In this document: one piece after another, positions 1 to 12,404 of the stretch | Layout of the letters: each line of letters begins with the position of its first letter | Numbering within the stretch: the first letter of the stretch is position 1 | Origin: Melanocharis versteri | Lineage: Eukaryota > Chordata > Aves > Passeriformes > Melanocharitidae | Length of the DNA stretch: 64,000 bases | Direction of reading: 5' to 3' | Assembly (NCBI GenBank): GCA_013397845.1 | Contig: VZTG01004583.1 | Location: 1-64,000, forward strand | Made by a program: the position numbers and the translations under genes | Notes under the pieces: model-generated | Database searches by the model: none | Told to the model about the DNA's origin: nothing | The model's input: only the letters and a program-made list of their open reading frames with translations

Positions 1-180
1 CGGGCTACGGGCCGAGGCCGGGGCCGGGCCGGGGCCCGCGGGCGGGCCGGGGCCCACAGCCGGGTGGGCAAGTGGTGCCGGTTACCTCGGGCAGCTTCTG
101 TCAGCACCCTGCGGGGTGCATCCAGACTGACCGTCGCCCCGGGGACGGGACGGCCCGGGGTGATCGGTACTTGGGTGAGC
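1..180. promoter_or_regulatory. Edge of a CpG island (partial, gene unknown)
   Basis: The first ~70 bases are almost pure G+C with many CpG steps, and CpG-rich sequence continues to about 180, then falls away. This is typical of one flank of a vertebrate promoter island cut by the window edge. Possible splice donors on the + strand occur near 64 (GTGGGC) and 175 (GTGAGC), so a non-coding first exon reading rightwards is possible. No protein is recognisable in any frame. In human the gene beyond KIF25 is FRMD1, but no FERM-like exon is visible here, so the island cannot be assigned. Confidence 0.45.
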
Positions 181-3100
181 AGAGCCCAAAGCCAGCGGTG
201 GCCGTCGGGTCCTCGCTGAATCCCGTAGAAAAAGCGTATGGAGTGGTTCCAGGTCTCGGGCATCCAGCTCCTGCAAGGAGGGATGTGTGCCCAAACTGCA
301 CTGGGGAGAAAGCTGATGCCCTTTAGGCTCTGGCGAGTTTGCTGCAGGGATGATTTAGCCGTGAAACGGTGATACAAGTTCAGAACCTTCCCCCCTCTGA
401 CAAGTCGGTTTAAGGAACGCAGACCCGCTTAATGGGATGGGAAGTCCCAGGTGCCCGGGCAGCCACACCCGGAGATGCTGTAGCTGGGACAGCACGGCTG
501 TGTGTGTGTGCTGGGCCAGCTCTGTGGCTGTAGTTGCCGTCAGTGTCACGCACGGGCCATGGTTATAGACACGATGGGTGTAGGGAGCCCCAGGTACCAC
601 TCAGTGAAGTGGCTTTTCTCTCCATCTCAGAGTGGGCTTCCTTTCTGCAGAACCTCCGCAGTCTCAGAGCAGCACCACTGGGTACTTCCCTTAGGTGGAC
701 CCAGGAAATCAGATGTACTGAATTTTTAATTCCACACTGAATTTTTATTGACACCTGAGTGCCATTGCAATCACTTGCCCACCATCCAACTCCAGGTCCA
801 CGACCACTTGGGTAGCTGAATATTTAGGGTTGAGCTGCTGTCTGTTCACAGCTGGGCCCTTCTGCCCTTGCCTTCAGCCCATTTGGAGCAGGGGCAGCTG
901 GCACAGCGGCTGAGCTCATGGCTTGGTGAGACAGTGCACAGGTGTGGGGTGCCTCTTGCACAACACCCTGCTGGCATGGCACACTCTGTGGTAGCCCTGA
1001 CTGGTGCAGGGCTTCAGCAGGAGTGGAGCACAGGAGAGGGTGAGTCTGGTGTCAGCAAGAATGCCTTTGGTCAGCAGGGATGGGCTGGAGGAAGCAATGA
1101 GATGATGGAGAAATGTACAGAAAGGATCTTGTTTCACTTCTCTCATCCAAACAGCGTTTTATAAAGTAAATCCAGCTCAAAATAGTTCCCATCCTTCCTT
1201 TGCTGGCCCTGAAGCTCGTTTTTTGGGGGCACACTCCAGCCCATGGCCATGCTGCATTTTCATGCCGCCAGTCCGCCAGGTACTGGCTGTATCTGTCCTT
1301 CTGAACTCTGAGTTTGCCTCTGCAAGGAGGAGATTGTAGTTGCTAGAATGAGATCCAGATAGCAAGCCTTGCATGGGAAGTCTGTTGTTCTACTGCAGAG
1401 ATGTAATGACCAGAAATCATATTTATCCTTTCTGGCAGACTGCAGGGGCAGCTGAGTATGGGCTATTGAAGAGCATAGCTGTGGTATTTTAAAATTCTGC
1501 TTTGTTTTTACTCCTGGAAATATAAACATCACATTTTTAATTTAAATCTCATATGTGCATTTATACCAATCTTTTTCTTTCTCCAATCAATGCCATTCTC
1601 ATATGCAATACGATAATTGGATATGGCATATGCTGCTTTCCAATCTGCAGCCTTACGTCTCAAGCCACCACGGAAAATGGTGGCTTTCCATTTCCATGGA
1701 AAATACCACTTCAGTAACAGCAGAGCATTCAGTGTAGGAAAAATTATTTTGCATTAGCCATGGAAAGCACTCAGCCTCTTTGCTACAGCCAGATGACAAA
1801 CAGCCTGAGCTGTTTGACAATCATGGCAACGGAGACCAATTCCCACATCCATGTTCTCCACCCTTGTAAAAAAGAAAGCCTTGACAATGGGTCTCTGTCA
1901 AATCAAGGGCTTTCAGACTGGAAGAGTTGCATCAAGGCAGCCCCTCCCTGCTCTTCTGCTGGGTGCAGGCTTTGGGGTTACCCTCCTCTCAGCACCCTCT
2001 CAAATTCAAGTGCCTTCAAAAGAGCTCTGGCTATTGGGATAGAGATTCCTGAGCAAAATCTTGCACTGCAGGAAGCCAGGTACTTTTCTCTCCTCCATGT
2101 GTAGCTTCCAGGGATGAGAAGGAGGAGGTTTTTTGCCCTGTTCTGAGGTACCCACTGCTGGAAAGAAGGTCTGTGGTGCAGTTTATTGTTGTTCCTGGCA
2201 ATGGTATTGAAATCTTTCCGGTCTGGCCTATAAGCTGCACTCCTGTCTCCAGGGTTAAATGGCTGTATGGAAGAGGGATGGGAAGCCAGCCTGGATTTTA
2301 CCTGTATCGTCCCCTGGAATGGATTCTTAAACCCTCTGTGTTTGCAGGACCAGTGACACCAGCAGTGTCTCCCTCCTCTTCTCTGGCACACATAGTGCAC
2401 CACTACTGCTATCAGAGAGGATTTTCTGCCCATGTGCTCTTTCTGTGGCTAGTGCAAACTTTCCACCTATGGTCTTTTTAGCCAGACGTGAAGAGAGGGC
2501 TCCCGTAATTCCTGTGTTAAAGTGCTAATGGGTTATGTGGTGTATTTTTGGGAATTCCTGTTCTTGGGATGGTCAGGAAGGACATGCCAGTCACCAGAGG
2601 GGGTGCATTAAGGCCGGCGAGGCACCTGGGGGCAGGAGACAGTGTTAGTATTGCCAGCTTTGTCCACGTGTGCTGCAGTGCTCTAGGTTTCCTTTGGAAA
2701 CCCAGCTCCCTGAATCACGCTTTTGCATGAGGCTTATAGCTTGTAAGAAGGAAAACAAAGAATGTTTCCCAGCATTCCTGGCTAAAGGGAAAATTTGGCA
2801 ATAGGAGTGCTCAAGGGGCCCGTGCTAGAAGGGCAATAGAGAGCCTCAAGTACAGGTGTGTTTTGGAACATCTAGATCCAAGCCTGCACTTACACAGTGC
2901 CTTGAGGCTGGGAGTGTGGACAGCTCCCCTGGAGTGGCTGTGCCCCTGGCCTGTCCCAGCCCAGCCTGGCTGGCAGTACTGGCGTTCAGCTGGCCACATC
3001 CTGCAGCGGCATGAGCAGCCGAGTTTGCTGCAGGAGCAGCTGGGTGTGATTTTGCTTAACATGCACGCTGCAAATAATAGAGAGGGTACAAACCATTGCT

Positions 3101-6100
3101 TTCCAATCTGCTTCAGCATAAACCCATTTGAGGTCCGAAATTTCCAGCATTACTACTGAAAAAACATAGGGCAGCGTAGGCAAACTTAGGGAGAGCTCCA
3201 CAGACATAATGTCAATTTTATCCTGTTTTCAGGATAAACAGAGGCAGATAGGAGTTCTTACAGGCTTCTTTTTCCCAAGGACACTGCCAAAGCATCAGCT
3301 GAGCTTTTAGACAACCCAGTATCTTTAAGGTTAACAAAGTTTAAATACTCCTCAAAGCTGCTGCCCCAGGATGCTACTGCCACCACTCTGGCCCTGCTTC
3401 GTCAAGGCTGTCCTGAGCTCAGAGCTGCCTCTCTAACTCCAGGCAGGTACCCACAAATCTCCAAGTACAATTTCTTCCCATTTCAGGATAAATGGTTAAA
3501 ATAGAGAGCCCCACAAGGCACGGTGACAGCAAGGATAGTGAAGTGGTGACATCTCAGGTGTGGAGGAGAATGAAGTGGTTTCTGGTGTCTCTAAACCACT
3601 CTCCTCTGCCTAACAGCAGGGACCAAAAAGTGTTCCTAGTGGCTCAGGTGTTTAACTTGCTGCAGCTGGTAGCAGGTCCAGGAGGAGGGTGCTCCAGAGG
3701 AAGGCAATCAAGGCACAGGAAATCAGCTGTCCTCTGAGGCAAAGAGCCAAGTAAGAGAGAAGGTCTCAGCAGAAGCTCTGGGAGAAGTGACCAGAAGGCT
3801 CCAGTGTCGTGGTCCTGTGGATGAGCTACCGAGGAGAGAAGTAAGGAGAGCCTTGCTGGGCTAATGGGGTCGGGCTTGTTTTCTTCTTAGTCTTTTCCAA
3901 ATGTTGTTCGTTCTAAGAGCCTTATCAGTTCCTGGATGTGTCCTACAAACTGTTTCTACCTTCCTGCTATCTGGTGTGTCCTAATGGTGAAACTGTTGAC
4001 TCTTCCCTGGGTTGTGCTGGTGTAAGGAATAACTTACAGGGACTGCAGGCAGCAATGGCATGGGTGAGGGCAGCACTAACGTGGCAGGACCTTGATAAGT
4101 CTTCTGTGCTCACTGCATCATTAGGCCAGGGCTTATTTTACTCCTGATTGCCCTTATTTTATCATGTCTGTGGCTCTCGTATTGCCTGGAGCTTGGGACT
4201 CTCTTGGGAGAACAGCTCTGCAGCCCTGGTCTTTTGAGCTGCAGAGGACCTTGGCCTCACACATGTCAATTGTCCAACAGTGTCCTCTCCCAGGGTACAT
4301 GTGCTGTGATTGCTGAGTCCAAACTGGGAGCAGCCCCCTCTGGCTGTGGGCCACAAATACCTGGTAGCGTGAGCAGCTGGGTGAAGGGGACAGCAGGATG
4401 TAGCAGTGGGACACCAGAGACTGACCTGGTGGCAGTGCCACTTGGTGAGAGTGGGTGGGAGATACCGGGACCCTTCTTCAGGGGACTGTCAGACCTGTTC
4501 TGTCAAAAGCAGGTGCCTAAGCTGAGGCTCTGGCCAGGATCTGGCAAAATCTCAGCAATGAGGATGGGATCTCAGCTGCCTGGTGCTAAGTGCCAATGAA
4601 ATCTGATCTGCCAGGGTTGTTTTCAGGACTTCAGTGAGTCAACATTTGTATGAGTCAGTGTCACGGCATCTCCAGTATCTTGTGCCTGACATTACTTTAT
4701 CAGAGCTCCCTCAGGACTCTGCCCTTTTCTGTTTTTCCCTTTCCACTCCTTCGGGAAGTAGATGGTGTCCAAAAGTCCCTGGCCTTTTCTGAGCCTGGAT
4801 ACTTCTTGTGTCTGTGGTCAGGTGTCTCCTTGCCCTGAAGGTTCCCATCACCACACCACCCTGTAACTGTGACATTGTGTGTGGCCCAGAGCACACCTGG
4901 CTGCAGGACTCCTGTGTGCTGTCCATGCCTGGCCTTGCAGTGTGTAACCCTCTCTAGTTCTCCCAGAGCATTTGGGGGTGTTGGGATCCTCAGTGCTTGG
5001 CTGGTCTCTCCAAAAAGGTGTCCTGGGCGAAGGCAGTTGTTCCTGCCTTGTCAGCACCAACTTGCCTGCAAACAGGCAGAGGTGTCCTCATTGGCACCAC
5101 CCCTTCCCTGGCTTGGCAGGGATATTCTGCAGAGGGACCATTTCACCATCCCATGGAAGTGCAGGGCTCACTTCAGGAGAGACACAGCAGGAGTGAGCAT
5201 GGGTACCCACCTCCAGTAAGAGGAGGTGGATGGAGAAATATAGTGGAGAGAGCAGCAGCTCTGTTGGCCTGAGTATGGCCCAAGGTAATACCTGCAGCTA
5301 CTTCTAAGCTCATACAAGCTCCACAACCAGACTGGGTGCAGTCCTGGTGATGTGAGGATCAGGAGCAGTACCTGTGTACTCAGCTTCCCCAGGTGTTGCA
5401 TCTCCCTGCTGTGTAACTTGACCAGGGAAGGTTTCTTTACCAAGACTTCAGGACCCTTCCTGGGACTGTGCAGGTAGCTCGTCCTCTGCTCCATGTCCCC
5501 ATGCAACTGCACATTTTAACGTTTTTGTTATTCACCAATTCTCCTGCCCTTTGTCTGTATGCCACAGTAGCTGAGCTCATGACATGCAGCTGGGACTGCA
5601 AAGGTTGTGACATTTTGATGTGTCTGGATTTATGGGACTAAGGTAGAAAAGTTTAACATAGACCCACTTGTGCTGGAAAACTGCAGGCCTATTGCTTGCA
5701 TCCCATATCCTGAAAGTGGCTGTTGTGAGTTTCTTATAGCTGGAAGGTGCCCACGTTAATGTGTCCATCAGAAGTCCTCTCTACATGTTCACATGGGCAA
5801 ACAAAAGAGCTGATGCTGGCAAATGTGCAGACACAGCTTCTTGTGTTCAGGCATCACAGTCACATCCTGCCCCTCACTGTTGTAAGTGTTATGCCAAATC
5901 TAGCAGGTAAACCAGATTCTGGTAAGGAAGCAGAAGTCAGCCTTTCTTCTGGGTGGAGACTGGGAGGGCAGTGGACTGGGCACATCTCTCCATAAGGCAA
6001 CATCAGTGGGGGCTGTCCAGAGGCACAATGCCCTTTTTGGTCCCTTGCCTTTGCTGGAGACAGCCCAGGCAGTGGCTGTTGCCTTGCCTGGCACCTTCGC

Positions 6101-9100
6101 AACACCCGTGTTGTTGTCCCTCTGGGCTGAGCCCTGTGCCATGTCCCTGTTTAGATACTGCAGTATTGAAGTGCCTCTTGTGAACTCTGTCCTGTCTCTG
6201 TTGGGAAGTGCTTCCCGCAAGTCAGACACTGTGAAATAACTTGTCAGATCTGACTGCCTGAGCTTGGTTGCATTAGGAGACAAGGAACACTGGCATGGTA
6301 AATACCTGCTAAGCATTTTCCATGGATTCAGCCTGGGCAGCAGAGCCCGCTGGAGCAGCATGGGTTCCTCATGTGCCTCCTTCCTAGGTAGCACATGGAT
6401 CACTGTGTGCATCCACCCACATTGAGCCACCTACCTTGGGGAGGGCGTGGGCCGTGGGTCAGGAGAAAAGGACTGCAGACACCTGAATCTCAAACGCAAA
6501 CAAAACTTATCAGAGCATGTGTAATGCACATTGTGACAGGAACGTTGGTGCTGCTCAGCCAAAAGGCTGGAATTATTGGATGCCCAGGACTAAAGCCTAA
6601 AGAAGGAGTGTGCACTAGTGTATCGGCTGCCCTGCAAAATGCTACCATTTCTGAATTGAGTTGTATGTTTATCTTGGAGCTTGTATAATTCAAAACGACA
6701 GCTCAGAGAATGTAGTGGGCAAAGTCTCTGTGTGTGTGCATGCTCAGAAGGAGGTGGAGGAGGCTCATCCTACAAAAAACCCAGACATCTGAGGTGAGGG
6801 AGGAGCTATCATCTTCTGTCTCTTGGAACTTCAGAGCTTCTGATGTGGCTGCCAAAACTTTTTATAGTAGTGGGGTGGGTTTTTTTTTGTTGGTGGTGCT
6901 TTTGGTTTATTTGTTCTGTCTTGTTTTATGTAGAAGAGGGACACAAGTAATTAGTGAAGTCCAGAGGAGAATGAAAAGGAAAACCACTCCTGGTGCTGCC
7001 TTTAAGTGAACTGCTGGGCACTGACTCATCCCAGCCAGGATAGCAATTTCATGTAACAGAAAAAGAGTAAGAGGGGATACGTGTTGGAGGAGGTACTTGC
7101 AAACATGAAGCCAGAGAAGCTGGGAGAAGAAGGGGTGATAATTTGACTTAACTGAGGTTCCCCAGCGGAATGAGCAGAGGTGCAACTTTAGGCCTGCAAG
7201 TCTGTGGATAAGATGTGCTAATCGCATGAGATACTTGCATGAATTCAAGAAGGCTCAAATTTAATCTTAGATTTTTTTTTAAGATAAACAAAATTTAAAG
7301 GGGAAGATGCATTGCAAGATAAAACCTGGTTTGATAAAAATGGATGTAAAAGAAGGTAAAAATATTTGTAGGCAGTATTTCCTCTCACTCTCGTGCCCTT
7401 CAATTAGATCCCCCTGTGCCCTCCATTATATGGTGTGTGGCTGGGGCTATGGTTAATGTCCTTGTTCAAATGCCAGGTTGGTTTTGTGAAAAGCTGCAGA
7501 ACCTTTGGCGTCCGTGCACTCTGGGCCTGTTTGCTCCTCCATGAGCAGCTGCTGCTGCTTCTTCTTCTGGCTGGAAGGGACTTGCAAGCCCATCAGCTTG
7601 TGACTGCTTCTTCTTAGCAAGAGCCAAAAGCCTTTTCCAATAATATTTTGCAAGGGTTTGGAAAAGTGCTTCATAAAATGGAATCAGCAGTTTAATAACA
7701 AATTAAACATTTTTGTGAACCTTCCAATGCTGATTATGGTTTTTCTAGCCTGGCTAAAAGCAGGCTCTCTTTGTGGTGTGGCTGCTGCCAAGTCATGAAG
7801 CCACACATGGAAATTAAATATATAATTTTCAAACGTCAGCATAGGTCAAGGTTTTGTTTAAGAGTGGGCAAAAGTCACTGGCTGGTTTAATTACTGGTTT
7901 GTTTTAACCCTGTGATGATATACAGCTCTCTTAAGCAATGGTGGATCACAGGGCTTTCTTGGGCTCTGCTGATAAGAGTGTTCCTAAGTGATGAGGAAGA
8001 TCAAGGGCTTGCCTGGAGGGGCTGCAGAGTGCTGTGAACTGCAGTGTGAGTTTAGCACTCAGAGCTAAAAAAATGGTAAACTGCTCTGCATAAAGATGTT
8101 TCTTGCAGGTGCCAAGTAAAACATCTTCAGAGAGAACTGATGGAGACCTGCTCCTGTGCCGCATGATCTGCTCTGCCTCATTTCATGCTGCCTTGCCGTG
8201 TTCAGAAAGCTGAGTGCTGCAAGGGAACTGGGGACAGATTTGCAAAGGCTGAAAGACACGTGTTGGACCAGCATTGCAGAGCTGGGCAGGCACAGTAGGG
8301 TTCAAGGCTGAAAAACATAAGTGAAAAGCCTCCAGAGCGGTTGTATATTCTTCAAGATTAGGTCCTTGAGGGATCAGTTTCCCTGGCTGTGGCAAACTGA
8401 GAGTTGGGGCTCTAAATCCTTTGCCTGGACTCCCTTGCTAGACAAGGGAGGCAGAGGTATTGCTGAAAGTGGATCTATCCTGTTAATCCCTTTCCTTTGG
8501 CTGCAAGGCAAACCACCAACCACAACTGATAAATTCTGTCTGTAATGATAAATCCACAGAGAAATGTGGGCACCAAACTGTACTTTTGGGCCAAATTTAG
8601 GACTTGTACTTTAAAGGTCATTGCGTGATTCTGGATAAGTCTAGATTTCTGCTAACTTTGTGTAGGTCTATGTTACACATATCTGTGTATATTACCTTAG
8701 ACAAGCGCTTGCTGCTATTACACCTTGGGGATTGGTCTGGCAGAGTCCCATTTTCCCTGTCCCACTTCCAGATCTGCTGAATGACATTCAAGCCAGAGCA
8801 TTCACAAGTACTGGGAGAGACAGGAGCTCAAACATTTGCCTTTGAACTGGATCCAAAGTTTCTGCTTTCTGAGAGGATGCTTGGCCTATGGGTTAGGAGT
8901 GTGAAAGCTGCTTCCACTTTTAAATAAGGTGCTCTGGGGTACTTCTGCATGACTGTGAGACTCTGGGCCTCCCAGGCAGGTGCTGTGCTGGTCGGGCTTC
9001 TCACCATTGGCTCCTTGGCCACCTGGACACTAAACCAGGATGCTGAGTGCGAAAAGATTAATGAGAGCAAATTTTCTTGTTTTTGCTGTGGTTTCAGTAG

Positions 9101-12022
9101 TGGGCAGGCTCTTTGAGGAAGAGTTGGAGGTTTCTGGCTACTGTTGTTGAAATTATTTGCTCAGCTCCTCTACAGGGTGATGAAGGCAGCAGCATAAATT
9201 CAAGAGGAGCTCCTGAAGGCCAGTTCCAAGGGTAGCTGGGGTTTGTGGTGCCTTGCAGCATCATGTGGATGCGTGCCTATTTCCTAGGGCCAGCCAGGGG
9301 ACAGTGGGAGCTGTGACATAGGTGTGCACTGACCGAACTGTCACAGGAGAAAATCAGGGCCCAGGGGAGGAGAATGAGAGTCCAGCAGTGGAAGGTTAAT
9401 GTGCTGACTGCCACCAAGGCGTGTAGATCATGGGTAGGAAAGAGCACCCCTCTACACTGAGCAGCACTCTGAGACAGTCACCCAGTGACTTGTCTGCAGC
9501 AGGGTTGGTGGTGCTCCAGCTTCAGTGCACCAAGGCACCAGCTGAGTGGTGCATTATGCACTCTTGGACTTCACTGAAAGGATCTTCTCCTGATTTATGT
9601 TGCTTTTACTCTCATTTGGTTGTGCCCCTGCCCTCGCAGAGAGCAAAGCTGTTTTAGCATATAGACTACATGGACACTCTTAAGAACAACCACCTTTTCT
9701 CTGGTGCTTATGCCCTTCTATCTCAATATTTCAGAATACTTTCAAATACCACGTTTTTTCTTTCTCCTAGTGTTGGTACGTGTGTTTCAGCTTTACAGCG
9801 CCAAGATAGTGAGGACTGGTTTGTCAAGATAGGCTTTAGTCAATGAGGGAAACCTTGAGGTAAGCTCTGTGAATATCTGTCACATCTGCTTTTCTAAAAT
9901 AGATGTAATTTCAAAGCATGAAAGAGCTAAACACTGAAAAATGACAGCAAATAAGTATAGGGCCTTCCACATGCTGTTTTGCTTGTTCCCCAAAACATCA
10001 GTTACATGTCCGAATGTCCTCCTTTGGCAGGCCTGAGTGACTCTTGGGACAGAAGACACTTCAGCTTAGATGTGGGAGTAAAGCCATTTCACCCTTACAA
10101 CTTTTACCCTTCTTCCCTGCTGACACTGGGATTGAGCAATCACATCTCCATAACACAGGAAATTCCAAACCTGAAAGCTGTTAGAACAAAATGTTAACCT
10201 TGCTGCCCTACATATCCTGTACACTCCGTTGTGCAGGTCAAACAGTGAGTGATATGCTATGCTGACAAGGAAAACAGGAATAGGGAATGCTGCATACTCT
10301 CAGTTTGGCAGAGTTAATGTTAATGTAGAAACTTAACCTTTTGATATTTACTCATATTTGAGGGGTTTATTTCTCTGCTTCAATAATAAGTATTGCTGCT
10401 TTTCTCCTACAACACAGATTATAAATAAATCAAAAGTTTTGAAGGGCAGTTTTTCAGAAAAATAAAAGAACAGCTCATGGCAAGTTGCACTTCTGTGTAA
10501 CACTTAAAAATGTCAAATCCTTAAAATACTTGAACTTACTTATAACTGCTGGTGGAATCAGCCCTTGTTACTTAACCTCTCTTTGAGCTGTAATCCAGGC
10601 TGCTTTAGTAGACCAGCTGCCCAGAGACTAAGGTGAGTTTGAAGCTGCTCCTGCATTTTGTTTACCAGGCTGACATTCCTCGTTCTGACACTTTCTCACC
10701 TGAGATTGCTTTACTGCCCACTCAGCTTCCTAAATTCCTGTGGCCAGATTTGTTTTCTACCCCTCTGTTACTGCTGGAATCAGGTAAAGTTAAGGCATTT
10801 TTTACCCTCATGACATTATTTAGGAAAGCAAGTGTTATTACAGCTCTCTGGTTGGATACTTATGTTCTGAGCACCAGAGCACTGCAAGCAACACAGCAGC
10901 TGTTACATATTCAAGGGTGAAATTCCAGTAATAGTACGCTACATAATCTCTGGATAAATATTTGTGCTTGTGAAGGTTAAGTGACTTGGAATACTATAAA
11001 CTCCAGCTTTTGGGGCAGGCCACTGCAATTTAAGCCTTCTTGCAGTGACCTAACAATGACCTCACTCCCAGTCTAAGGGCAGAGTAATTGCTGGTGGAAA
11101 AAAATTAGGAGTGAATCTTGAGGCCTCTGCTGAGCAGTAATTTAGTGCACAGAACACATCAGACATTGCTTGAACCCAATTGCTCATCTTGGACCTACTT
11201 CTCATCTCTAACATTGCTTAAACTTCCTTGAAACTTCTCCCAGTGTCACTTCATTCACTAACCTTGCACGATATTGTCTCACCATTGACGTAGAAGGGTG
11301 AAAGCCTCTTGCAGGTGACAAACAGCATATCACAAGCTGCTGTTTGGTGTTTTATTCCTGTGGTTATCCTTTTTTAATCTGCAGGCACAGCTTCAAGGTT
11401 GTGATGTGTTTAACTTGCTTCAGAAATGCAAGTGAAACAACAGGCCAGGTTACTACAACAGTTGTACAAGTTGGGTCCCATTAGGAGCTGTAGTTCAGGG
11501 CCTCTCAGCATTCGTGGAGCAAAAATACCCCCCCCAAAGAGGCAAAGCTGTGGGTTTAATGAACTCAGCAGAGCTGGGATTCATTCCAACCCTTTAACTT
11601 AAGTGTGTTTTCAAAAAGTTCTGTAATCCCTCATTTGCTTTCTAAGCTACATTCCAGAGGGATAACAGATATAACCTTACTCATTTTTCTCCATCTCACT
11701 AATACCATTGTTTCCTATCTAAAACTAGAGAACAAAACTCCATTCAGTACAGCTGATGAGTTTCTTTACACTCCTATCTGTCACTATTGCATTAGGAATT
11801 ACCCCATCCATGCTAGATGGAAGAGCAATCCAAAAATGACATGTCTCATTTTAATCCAAGCTGGGAGGAGGTATTTCTCTTGCTGCTTTGAAGCACTGGA
11901 ATGATATTTAGAGAAGACACCCTTGGCCTTTCAGAAGCAAACCATCCTAAATCAGGGCCCTGTTGACTTAGGGCAAGTAGAACTAAGGAAACACATCACC
12001 AAAGCCACGTCTTAAAGCCCAA
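181..12022. other. No convincing gene; intergenic or intronic sequence
   Basis: I see no exon with both plausible splice sites and a recognisable protein, no RNA gene and no clear transposon over this 12 kb. Base composition is richer in G+C up to about 10 kb than in the KIF25 introns. By eye the + strand carries an excess of G and T, the bias expected where the + strand is the sense strand of a transcribed intron. The longest open frames (1978-2433 and 5900-6430, both minus) resemble nothing known to me and look like chance frames in GC-rich DNA. Confidence 0.5.
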
Positions 12023-12028
12023 TTTATT
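12023..12028 (-). terminator. KIF25: Candidate poly(A) signal of KIF25
   Basis: The minus strand reads AATAAA about 220 nt after the KIF25 stop codon, a normal distance for a short 3' UTR. Further AATAAA-like hexamers on the minus strand lie near 12,105 and 12,138, closer to the stop. Which one is used cannot be decided from sequence. Confidence 0.45.
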
Positions 12029-12246
12029 TCTCTACCATTCCACCATGGTGGGTAGCTGTTGTCAATACTCGCTATTATCTTTGGAGCAAGAACATCATTA
12101 GCAGGTTTATTGCTTACTAATGCCATGTTGAGGATTGTTTATTTTATCTGGCAGTTGATATCTAAAAGAATGGCTTAAGGACAACAATATACATTTCGGT
12201 CTGAGGAACTCATTAATGATACTTTAATCCACAGGAGTCTTAAGTT

Positions 12247-12404
12247 TTATTTTGCTTTACTCGACACTTGGAAATTTTTTTTCTTGACTTGTCCTCTCTG
12301 AACCTGCCGAGCACGAGTTCCAAATCCCAGAGACTGCATTGATTCTGTTAAGTACTTCTGGCCAGGAGAGATGCACAGCATCACCAACAGTTTAGCATCA
12401 CCTC
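12247..12404 (-). CDS. KIF25: KIF25 coding exon 14 (residues 489-540 and stop)
   Basis: A 158-nt terminal exon with a CTTTTAG acceptor and a TAA stop at 12249-12247. It encodes GGDAKLLVMLCISPGQKYL, then LGFGTRARQVQRG, the last motor helix of kinesin-14 proteins. A short basic tail (QVKKKNFQVSSKAK) follows. The last helix and Gly-rich turn match human KIF25 well. Confidence 0.95.

Noticed and set aside
1978..2433. 151-codon open frame on the minus strand
   Set aside because: No recognisable motif, odd amino-acid composition, no neighbouring exon and GC-rich surroundings. Probably a chance frame.
5900..6430. 176-codon open frame on the minus strand
   Set aside because: It is the longest clean frame outside the CpG island but shows no domain, no splice context and an overlapping + strand frame of similar quality.
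11605..11904. 99-codon + strand frame downstream of KIF25
   Set aside because: No recognisable protein, no splice context and low complexity of evidence. Left unannotated.
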